A stretch of 64,000 bases of DNA. It comes from AP-15 sp963736715 (GTDB lineage: Bacteria; Pseudomonadota; Alphaproteobacteria; ATCC43930; CGMCC-115725). Shown piece by piece: positions 54,649-62,051 of the stretch. The stretch is taken from NCBI GenBank assembly GCA_963736715.1, contig CAVTQA010000051.1, positions 1-64,000 on the forward strand, read 5' to 3'. Both the position numbers and the translations under genes were made by a program. Positions within the stretch are counted from its first letter, which is position 1. Every line of letters begins with the position of its first letter. The notes below the pieces were generated by a model. That model saw nothing but the letters and a program-made list of their open reading frames with translations. It searched no databases and was not told the DNA's origin.

Positions 54649-55824
54649 ATGCTGAAGACAACGCGTGACATGGTTCTGCCGACTGCGATCACCGGGTCGT
54701 ACCCGCGCCCGTTGTGGTACGACGCGAGCCTCGGTGGGCGGTCGTTCAAGGCGGCGCTCGGCGACTCGCTGTTTCGCGAGCAGTATCTCGATGCGGTCGC
54801 CGCGATCATCAATGCCCAGGAGGCGGCCGGCCTCGATATCGTGACCGACGGCGACAGCCGCTTCGACCTCGCGGTCGGCGGCAAGTCCTGGTTCTTCTAC
54901 CCGATCGAGCGGCTCGGCGGCATTCACGGCCACCGCAGCACCTCGCAGGGCTGGATGGCGCGTCACGACATCCGCCCCGGGAAGATCCTGTGGGAGGTGC
55001 AGGAGGCTTATCAGCCGGCCATTGTCAACGAGAAACTGTCCCGCGGCCCGCTCGAATACGCCGCGCTATGGCAGATCGCGCAGCGCCTCAGCGACCGCCC
55101 GGTCAAGTTCGGCGCGATCTGCGCGCCGGCATTGGCCAGCATGCTGTGGAATGAGCACTATGCCGACGACAAGGCGATGGTGCTCGACCTGTGCGACATC
55201 ATGAACGCCGAATTGCGCGAACTGGCCGCCGCCGGCTGCCCGGTGATCCAGGTCGAGGAGCCGCGTCACCACGGCCTGACGACCCGGCCCGATTGCAGCG
55301 ATGCCGAGCTCGAATTCCAGACCGAGGCGTTCAACCGCCAGCTCGCCGGTGTCGATGCCGAGATCTGGGTGCATACCTGCTGGGGCAATCCCAACCAGCA
55401 GCGGGTCTATTGGGAAGTGCCGAGCTACGAGCGCGCTTTGCCCCATCTATTGCAGCTCAATGCCGACGTCGTCACCTTCGAATGCGCCAGCAATGACGGC
55501 AAGGACCTGCCGCTCTTCGCCAAGCACAAGACCGACAAGAAGATCGGCATTGGCGTCGTCAATCATTGCAACACGGTCGTCGAGCCGGCCGAGCATGTCG
55601 CCGGCCTGATCAGGAAGGCGCTCGAATACATCCCGCCCGAGCGCCTCGTGATCACGACCGACTGCGGCTTTGGCCGTGAGGGCCTCTCCCGCCGCATCGC
55701 CTATTACAAATGCGTAGCGCTCGTCGAAGGCACCAACATCGTGCGCCGCGAACTGGGCCTCCCCGAAGCCCGCATCCGCGCCGCCGACCCGAAACTCTAT
55801 TTCGCCAGTGTGGGTAACAACTAA
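54649..55824 (+). CDS. MetE C-terminal-like (cobalamin-independent synthase type) protein
   Basis: 391-residue single TIM barrel related to the catalytic domain of cobalamin-independent methionine synthase. Early strand LPTAITGSYPRPLWYDASLG; IVTDGDSRFD; VIQVEEPRHHG; zinc-site residues in WVHTCWGNPNQQ (His, Cys) and VITTDCGFGREGLSRRIAYY (Cys). The MetE N-terminal domain is absent, as in stand-alone methyltransferases of catabolic operons (for example methylthio- or vinylphosphonate-type epoxide/CoM transfer relatives). The methyl acceptor is unknown. Complete and probably functional. Confidence 0.83.
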   Translation: MLKTTRDMVLPTAITGSYPRPLWYDASLGGRSFKAALGDSLFREQYLDAVAAIINAQEAAGLDIVTDGDSRFDLAVGGKSWFFYPIERLGGIHGHRSTSQGWMARHDIRPGKILWEVQEAYQPAIVNEKLSRGPLEYAALWQIAQRLSDRPVKFGAICAPALASMLWNEHYADDKAMVLDLCDIMNAELRELAAAGCPVIQVEEPRHHGLTTRPDCSDAELEFQTEAFNRQLAGVDAEIWVHTCWGNPNQQRVYWEVPSYERALPHLLQLNADVVTFECASNDGKDLPLFAKHKTDKKIGIGVVNHCNTVVEPAEHVAGLIRKALEYIPPERLVITTDCGFGREGLSRRIAYYKCVALVEGTNIVRRELGLPEARIRAADPKLYFASVGNN

Positions 55825-55841
55825 CACAGGTTCGATGCGGT

Positions 55842-56795
55842 TTATCTTCCCAATGCCTTGGACAACGCGGCAGCACAGTCGCCGACAGCTCGGCGCGCGG
55901 CGGCGACCAGCCGGCCGTAGCGGATGAAACCGTGATTTAGGCCTTCATAGACGGTCAGTTCGCTGGGCACGCCGGCCTCTTTGAGGCGCGCGGCGAGGCG
56001 CCGGCTGTCATCGAGCAACGGATCGAGATTGCCGACGATCAGATGTGCCGGCGGCAGGCCGGACAGCTCGGCGAGCGCCGGTACGGCGCGCCAATCTTTC
56101 TGCTGCTCCGGACGCTCGAGATAGGTCTCCCAGATCCAGCGCATCTGGGTCTGCGACAGACCGGCGCCGCGCCCGAACCGCTGCCACGATTCGCTCTCGG
56201 TATCGGTCGAGAAGCAGCCATAAATCAGCAGCATGAAGCCGAGCGCACGCTCACCCGCATCCCGCAACGCGACGGCGGCTGCCAGCGCCAGGTTGGCGCC
56301 GGCGGAATCGCCGCCGACAGCGAGCCTGGTCGGATCGATACCGAAACCCGAGCCCTCATGCGCAGCGAGGCGGACCATCGCGACCGTTTCGTCAAAGGCC
56401 ACCGGAAACCGATGCTCGGGCGACAGCCGATAATCGACGGACAGCGCGGCGACGCCGCTCTGGCGGACGAGTTCGCGCAGCACCGCATCCCAGCTCGGCA
56501 AGCTGCCCTGCATGAACCCGCCGCCATGCGCGTAGATCATCAGCGGCGGCTTTTCGGCATCATCGGGGAGATAGAGTCGGCACGGCACCTGACCGTGCGG
56601 TCCCGGCAAGCTCAGATCCCGCTCGCGCCGGAGTGGGACGGACCCTTCGCCGAGGAATGCACCGATGCGGTCTACCGCGGCGCGCACTTCCGAGAGGGGC
56701 GCCTGCGTGCGGTCCGGCGCTACGAGGCCACGGCTCTGCAGCACCTGCCCCGCAGCGACGAGCTCGGGATCGATCCAGGGTGTCGCGTCATTCAT
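55842..56795 (-). CDS. alpha/beta hydrolase, HSL-type esterase
   Basis: 317 residues of the hormone-sensitive-lipase/GDXG family. Oxyanion motif YAHGGGFMQGSL; nucleophile in AVGGDSAGANLALAAAV; Asp in LIVGNLDPLLDDSRRLA; His in VYEGLNHGFIRYGR. Cytoplasmic esterase for short acyl esters. Last gene of a minus-strand operon with the LLM flavoprotein (12 bp apart) and another hydrolase. Confidence 0.87.
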   Translation of the reverse strand: MNDATPWIDPELVAAGQVLQSRGLVAPDRTQAPLSEVRAAVDRIGAFLGEGSVPLRRERDLSLPGPHGQVPCRLYLPDDAEKPPLMIYAHGGGFMQGSLPSWDAVLRELVRQSGVAALSVDYRLSPEHRFPVAFDETVAMVRLAAHEGSGFGIDPTRLAVGGDSAGANLALAAAVALRDAGERALGFMLLIYGCFSTDTESESWQRFGRGAGLSQTQMRWIWETYLERPEQQKDWRAVPALAELSGLPPAHLIVGNLDPLLDDSRRLAARLKEAGVPSELTVYEGLNHGFIRYGRLVAAARRAVGDCAAALSKALGR

Positions 56796-56807
56796 CGTCT
56801 CTCTCCC

Positions 56808-58016
56808 CTATTCAGCGGCGCGGGCGGGCTCGGCCGCAGGCGTGGACGTGGCCACGGGCAGGCGAGGCAGAACTTCCTTTGCCAAAAGCCTGATGCCCTT
56901 CTCGGCCTCTTGGTGGTCGAGAAAGCCGGAGCGGCCGATGAAGATGAAATGGCCGAACCCGCCGACCTTGTCGTAGATGTCCATGATCTGCTTGTAGACG
57001 GTATCCGGGTTGCCGGCGCACAGAATGCCGCGGGCGATCGCCTGCTCGGCGTTGATGCCGATCAGGCTGTCTGCCGGCCGCCGAGCGGCTTGCGCGCCAG
57101 GCCGGGGCTGCGTGCGATAATTCTGTGCGGTAAACTCCGGCGGCTGCCGCCCCGGCATAAGCCGCGAAAATTGCGGCGCCTGCTTGAGGCTGGTGTTGAG
57201 GAACCACAGGGTTTTGCTCCCAACCCGCACGCCCTCTTCATCGGTATCGCCGACATAGCACAAAGCGGCATAGGCGAAACGGTCGGTCCCGGGCGCCGGC
57301 AACCCGGCCTCACGGCGCGCCGCGCGGTACGTATCGAAGGCGCGCTTGCTGGCCTCGGGCCCGCGCAGCACGAGCGCATTGATCATGCCGCGCCGACCCA
57401 GCTCGGCCGAGGTCTCCGGGTCGCCGGTCGCGGCCCACATCGGTGGAGACGGCCGCTGATAGACGGGCGGCCAGATGTTGACGTGACGATGCGTGTAGTG
57501 CTTGCCCTCCCAGCTGAACGGCCCGTCATGCGAGGTCAAGGTCTTCTGGATGAGGTCGATCGCCTCCCAGAAGCGCTCGACATAGCCGACCGGGTTGGCG
57601 TTGCCCGACACCATCTCGCTGTCGCCCGATTTGACAAACCCGATCTCGATCCGGCCGCGCGAGATCACGTCCGCCATCGCGTATTCCTCGGCGACGCGTA
57701 CCGGATCGGGGCGGATCGTGATCAACGTCCCGAGGCTGAGGATGCGCACCTTCTTTGTCTGCCGCGCGAGGATGCCGAGGATCATCGGGCTGGCGCCATA
57801 CAGGCTGTTAATCCCGGAGTGGTGCTCGATCGAGACGACATTGACGCCGAGTTCGTCGCACAGCAGGTGCTCGTCGAGGCATTCCTCGAACAAATCGGCT
57901 GCGATCTTCGGATCGCAATATTTGTTGGGGAGGCTCGCGCGGACCGAGTTGGCGCGGTCGAGCAGCTCTTGCGGGACAAAGGGATATACGTTCTCGCAAT
58001 GATACCAAGCTTGCAT
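56808..58016 (-). CDS. LLM-class flavin-dependent monooxygenase
   Basis: 402 residues. LCDELGVNVVSIEHHSGINS, LARQTKKVRILSLGTLITIR, DPVRVAEEYAMADVISRGRI, EIGFVKSGDSEMVSG, PPMWAATGDPETSAELGRRG and IARGILCAGNPDTVYKQIMD match bacterial-luciferase-like monooxygenases that use FMNH2 to oxidise organic acids, nitriles or sulfonates. Lies between two hydrolases in one operon, so it probably starts or continues breakdown of an ester or ring compound. Confidence 0.86.
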   Translation of the reverse strand: MQAWYHCENVYPFVPQELLDRANSVRASLPNKYCDPKIAADLFEECLDEHLLCDELGVNVVSIEHHSGINSLYGASPMILGILARQTKKVRILSLGTLITIRPDPVRVAEEYAMADVISRGRIEIGFVKSGDSEMVSGNANPVGYVERFWEAIDLIQKTLTSHDGPFSWEGKHYTHRHVNIWPPVYQRPSPPMWAATGDPETSAELGRRGMINALVLRGPEASKRAFDTYRAARREAGLPAPGTDRFAYAALCYVGDTDEEGVRVGSKTLWFLNTSLKQAPQFSRLMPGRQPPEFTAQNYRTQPRPGAQAARRPADSLIGINAEQAIARGILCAGNPDTVYKQIMDIYDKVGGFGHFIFIGRSGFLDHQEAEKGIRLLAKEVLPRLPVATSTPAAEPARAAE

Positions 58017-58021
58017 TGCCG

Positions 58022-58798
58022 CTACTCCTCGAGAAAACGGGAAACTCGGTCGACAAAGGCTTCGGGCTGCTCGATCTCAGGGTGGTGCCCGGCGGCTTCG
58101 ATCAATTCGAACCGCGAACCCGGGATCAGGCGGCTGTAGGCACGGCCGTAATCCGGGGTCACGACCCGATCGCTCTCGCCCCAGATCAGCAGGGTCGGCA
58201 CCTTGATCCGCCCGAGCCAGCGCGGCAATTGCGGGTTGTACATATACGGGTGCCAGGCATAGAGACACAGCGCCTCGCGGTTGCGTGCGTAGACGGTCAG
58301 CGCCTCGTCAGACATTGCATTGAAATCCGGCGCGAACCTCTCCGGGTCGTGCCAGCTGGCCCGCCTGACCTCGTCAGGCGATCTGTTGAAGACGTCGAGA
58401 ATATCGGGCGTCTCGCGATCGCTGATCTTGATGCCAACGGGATCGACGAGGACGAGCTTGTCGATCCGGTGGCTGCACGCAACCGCGAGCTCCGCCGCCA
58501 GCCAGCCGCCGAACGAAAAGCCGACCAGCGTCGCCTTTTCGCCGGGCAGGTTGTCCAGCACTTCCAGGTACAGATGGACAAGATCGTATACCGTGTCGAA
58601 ATCCTTGGGCCGCGGGGAATGGCCAAAGCCTGGTCCGGACGGTGCGATCACCTCGCCTTGTCGGGCGAGAAGACCGACAAAACGCGCTTCGGGATCGACG
58701 GTCTGAAAACCGTGCAACACCAGGATCGGGCGCCCTGAGCCGCGTCGGACCACTTCGAGCTCGATCCCGCTTGCCGAGAGCCGCCCATTTTCCGCCAT
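58022..58798 (-). CDS. alpha/beta hydrolase (MCP-hydrolase-like)
   Basis: 258 residues. GRPILVLHGFQTVDPEARFV; nucleophile elbow LVGFSFGGWLAAELAVA; acid in LLIWGESDRVVTPDYG; His in ELIEAAGHHPEIEQPEAF. Starts at 58798 with GGGAAGGAAAG upstream; a far longer frame to 60040 is only antisense to the next gene. First gene of the operon; five bases from the LLM gene. Resembles meta-cleavage-product hydrolases. Confidence 0.87.
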   Translation of the reverse strand: MAENGRLSASGIELEVVRRGSGRPILVLHGFQTVDPEARFVGLLARQGEVIAPSGPGFGHSPRPKDFDTVYDLVHLYLEVLDNLPGEKATLVGFSFGGWLAAELAVACSHRIDKLVLVDPVGIKISDRETPDILDVFNRSPDEVRRASWHDPERFAPDFNAMSDEALTVYARNREALCLYAWHPYMYNPQLPRWLGRIKVPTLLIWGESDRVVTPDYGRAYSRLIPGSRFELIEAAGHHPEIEQPEAFVDRVSRFLEE

Positions 58799-58891
58799 GA
58801 CTTTCCTTCCCGCAGCGCGCCTGGAGTAGAATGTATAACCTTGTTCGATATGGACCGAACACCCTAGCGAAGCGAGAAGCGAGATAGCGGA

Positions 58892-60145
58892 ATGCGGAAC
58901 CTGCAGGTCAATGGCGGGCGGTTGTGGGCGAGTCTTATGGAGCTGGCGCGGATCGGCGCGACGCCGAAGGGCGGCGTGTCCCGGCTCGCGGCGAGCGACC
59001 TCGACGGCGAGGCGCGGTGGCTCTTCATCCGGTGGTGCGAGGAGGCGGGCTGTACCGTCCGGGTCGACAGGATCGGCAACATCTTTGCGCGCCGTCCCGG
59101 TAGAGACCCAAACCTCCCGCCGGTGATGACCGGCAGCCATCTCGACACGCAGCCGACCGGCGGTAAATTTGATGGCGCCTACGGCGTCATGGCTGGGCTC
59201 GAAGTGGTGCGCACGCTCAGCGATCTCGGCTACCAGACCGAGGCGCCGATCGAGGTCGTCGCATGGACCAATGAGGAAGGCTCGCGCTTCTCGCCGGCGA
59301 TGGTCGGCTCGGGAGTTTTCGCCGGCGTCTTCGACCTCGCCGAGGGGCTGGGGCGGCCGGACAATGTGACCGGCGTCACGCTTGAGGCAGAGCTCGCGCG
59401 GATCGGCTTTGCCGGCCCGGAGCCGATCGGCGGTCGGCCCATCGCCGCCTATTTCGAGGCGCATATCGAGCAAGGACCGATCCTCGAAGCCGCGCGGAAG
59501 CCCATCGGCGTCGTGACCGGCGCGCAGGGCCAGCGCTGGTACGAGATTACCGTTACCGGCCAAGAGGCACATGCCGGGCCGACGCCAATGCCGCGTCGCC
59601 GCGACGCGCTGGTCGGTGCCGCCCGCATGATCGACGCCGTCAACCGCATCGGCCACGCACATGCGCCCTATGCCTGTGCGACGGTCGGTTTTGTTCAGGT
59701 CAGCCCGAATTCGCGCAACACGATCCCCGGACGCGTTTTCTTCACCGTCGATTTCCGTCATCCCGATGACACGGTGCTGAGCGCGATGGACAGGGAGCTC
59801 TGGCAGGCCTGCGAAGCTGCCGCGGCACCGAGCGGCCTCGCAGTCGAGGTCAAGGAATTCTGGTATTTTCCGCCGACACCCTTCGACACCGAACTCGTCG
59901 GCGCGGTACGCGACGCCGCCGAGGCCCAGGGCTATCCGCATCAAGACATCGTCAGCGGCGCCGGGCATGACGCCGTCTACCTGGCGCGCGTCGCCCCGAC
60001 CGCGATGGTTTTCGTACCCTGCGTCGGCGGCATCAGCCACAACGAAATCGAAGACGCCAAGCCCGAAGACCTGACCGCCGGCTGCAACGTGCTGCTCAAC
60101 GCGGTGCTCGACCGGGCGAACGCCGTTTCACCCGAAACGTCGTAA
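58892..60145 (+). CDS. M20 Zn-dependent hydrolase (AllC/HyuC-like)
   Basis: 417 residues of the allantoate amidohydrolase/N-carbamoyl-L-amino-acid hydrolase group. Metal ligands: TGSHLDTQPTGGKFDGAYGV, AWTNEEGSRFSPAM, AYFEAHIEQGPILE and a C-terminal GGISHNEIE. Dimerisation domain between (GQRWYEITVTGQEAHAGPTP). Hydrolyses ureido or carbamoyl groups. It is divergent from the hydrolase/LLM operon (93 bp between starts), so the four genes probably share control and a nitrogen-containing substrate. Confidence 0.88.
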   Translation: MRNLQVNGGRLWASLMELARIGATPKGGVSRLAASDLDGEARWLFIRWCEEAGCTVRVDRIGNIFARRPGRDPNLPPVMTGSHLDTQPTGGKFDGAYGVMAGLEVVRTLSDLGYQTEAPIEVVAWTNEEGSRFSPAMVGSGVFAGVFDLAEGLGRPDNVTGVTLEAELARIGFAGPEPIGGRPIAAYFEAHIEQGPILEAARKPIGVVTGAQGQRWYEITVTGQEAHAGPTPMPRRRDALVGAARMIDAVNRIGHAHAPYACATVGFVQVSPNSRNTIPGRVFFTVDFRHPDDTVLSAMDRELWQACEAAAAPSGLAVEVKEFWYFPPTPFDTELVGAVRDAAEAQGYPHQDIVSGAGHDAVYLARVAPTAMVFVPCVGGISHNEIEDAKPEDLTAGCNVLLNAVLDRANAVSPETS

Positions 60146-60146
60146 G

Positions 60147-61592
60147 TCAGACAGTCAGGGTAGTTTCTGATTGTTCTGCAAAGATGCCGAGCCGGTTTAT
60201 CCCGTCGAATGCCGCGACCTTGTAGCATTCCGCCAAGGTCGGATAATTGAACACCGTCTCAATGAAGTAATCTATTTTGCCGTCGAACGACAATACCGCC
60301 TGGCCGATATGGATCAGCTCGCTCGCCCCCTCGCCGATGATGTGGACGCCGAGAAGCTGGCGGGTCTCGCCGTGAAATATCAACTTCAAGAGTCCAGTGA
60401 TGTCGCCGAGGATCTGGCCGCGAGCGATCTCCTTGTAGCGGGCCTTGCCGATCTCGTAGGGCGTGGCGGCTTCGCTCAGCTCCTCCTCGTTCTTCCCGAC
60501 CATCGAGATTTCCGGAACAGCGTATATCCCGTACGGAAAGCGCTCGGGGACGCTGTGCGCCTTGACCCCGAAGGCGTGGCACGCCGCCAGACGGCCTTGC
60601 TCCATCGAGGTCGAGGCGAGCGCCGGAAAACCGATCATGTCGCCGACAGCGTAGATGCCGGGAACCTGGGTGCGGTAGTGCGCGTCGACTACCAGCCGGC
60701 CGCGGCTGTCGGGCGCCAGGCCGGCCTCCGCGAGGTTGAGTTTACTGGTCGCGCCGGTCCGGCCGACGGAATAGAGCGCCTTCTCGGCAATGATCGTCTT
60801 GCCGCTGTCGAGGTGCAGCCTGACGCGCGGGCCGTGCTCGTCCTCGATGATCTCCAACCTGCCGACGCTCTCGTTGAGCCGCAGGGTGACCCGATTTTCG
60901 CGCAGATGATGACAGAACTCGTCGACGATTTCGTGGTCGACGAAGGGCAATAAGCGGTCGCGCTTGTCGATCAGGGTCACCCGAACGCCGAGAGCGGCGA
61001 AGATGCTGGCATATTCGCATCCGATCACGCCGGCGCCGACAACCGCCAAGGTCCGCGGCAGCCGATCGAGCTGCAGGACGTCGTCACTGGTGAAAATTCG
61101 TTCGCCGTCGAACGGGATATGCGGGTCGCGGGTGGTTTCCGCCCCGGCGGCAATGATGATCTTCTTTGCCTTGACCGTGCGGGAGGTGGCGCTGTCGACG
61201 TAGTCGAGGCGAACGGCGTCGGGCGCGACAAAAGAGGCGGTCGCCGCGATCAGCTCGACATCGTTGCGCCTCAATTGGTGGCGGGTGACGTCGATCTCGT
61301 GCTGGATCACCCGGTCGGTGCGAAACAGCAGATCCTGCATCGTGATGTGCTGTTTCACGGTATAGGATGCGCCGTAAAATTCGCGCGAACGATAGCCGCA
61401 TAGCTCGAGCGCCGCCTCGCGTAGGGTCTTGGACGGGATCGTGCCGAGATTGACGCTGCACCCGCCGAGCACGGTCCGTCGTTCGACGATCGCGACTTTC
61501 TTGTCGAGCTTGGCGCCCTGAATTGCAGCGCGCTGCCCGGCCGGCCCGGAACCGATCACTAAAAGATCATAGTCGAACGCGTCCCCAGCCAT
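60147..61592 (-). CDS. sthA: soluble pyridine nucleotide transhydrogenase-like (SthA)
   Basis: 481 residues. FAD-binding LLVIGSGPAGQRAAIQGAKL; redox-site region VLGGCSVNLGTIPSKTLREA with only the first Cys, as in SthA, not the CxxxxC of lipoamide dehydrogenases; NAD(P)-binding AVVGAGVIGCEYASIFAALG; IYAVGDMIGFPALAST; interface domain ending IDYFIETVFNYPTLAECYKV. Transfers hydride between NADPH and NAD+. Start at 61592 with GAGGG upstream. Convergent with the AllC-like gene, one base between stops. Confidence 0.87.
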   Translation of the reverse strand: MAGDAFDYDLLVIGSGPAGQRAAIQGAKLDKKVAIVERRTVLGGCSVNLGTIPSKTLREAALELCGYRSREFYGASYTVKQHITMQDLLFRTDRVIQHEIDVTRHQLRRNDVELIAATASFVAPDAVRLDYVDSATSRTVKAKKIIIAAGAETTRDPHIPFDGERIFTSDDVLQLDRLPRTLAVVGAGVIGCEYASIFAALGVRVTLIDKRDRLLPFVDHEIVDEFCHHLRENRVTLRLNESVGRLEIIEDEHGPRVRLHLDSGKTIIAEKALYSVGRTGATSKLNLAEAGLAPDSRGRLVVDAHYRTQVPGIYAVGDMIGFPALASTSMEQGRLAACHAFGVKAHSVPERFPYGIYAVPEISMVGKNEEELSEAATPYEIGKARYKEIARGQILGDITGLLKLIFHGETRQLLGVHIIGEGASELIHIGQAVLSFDGKIDYFIETVFNYPTLAECYKVAAFDGINRLGIFAEQSETTLTV

Positions 61593-61737
61593 GCCCTCGC
61601 CCCTGATGCCGAGCCGTCGTGTCAATTGAACAATGCCATAAGCCTGCAACAGGACGGTGACAATTCGATGAACCTCAGGTCGAGGCGAGTAGAATGGGTC
61701 GAGCGGAGAGGCTGGAGAGAATGCGCTGGATCGGGTG

Positions 61738-61866
61738 CCGTGCGTGCTTCGAGACGCGCCCCGGCGCGCCGGGTCGTTCCTCAGCACGAGGGCATGGTGG
61801 TTGATGGCAAAAGAAAATGCCCTCATCCTGAGGCGCCTCGCGAAGCGAGGCCTCGAAGGACGCACG
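61738..61866. repeat. CTTCGAGACGC/CCTCATCCTGAGG-type repeat
   Basis: GTGCTTCGAGACGCGCC..CCTCAGCACGAGGG at left and CCTCATCCTGAGGCGCC..GCCTCGAAGGACGCA at right form an inverted pair typical of alphaproteobacterial intergenic repeats; distinct from the AGCCTG hairpins. Confidence 0.75.
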
Positions 61867-62051
61867 ACATTCCTCCGGCGCTCGGCAACGCATCCTAAAC
61901 GTGACCATATCGCGAAAGGGAAGCGAAGCATGGCAGCTTCCGGATCCGCTCTTCTTTATTGGCAGCCAATCGACCCAATTTAGAGGGTGTCGCTGCATCT
62001 CGACCGCCTGACGAAAATTGAGGGCGCGGCTCTCGCCGCATTCATGTCCCG

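Noticed and set aside
58022..60040. A 672-residue minus-strand protein
   Set aside because: Only the last 258 residues are hydrolase-like; the rest is antisense to the AllC-like gene and the divergent promoter lies between.
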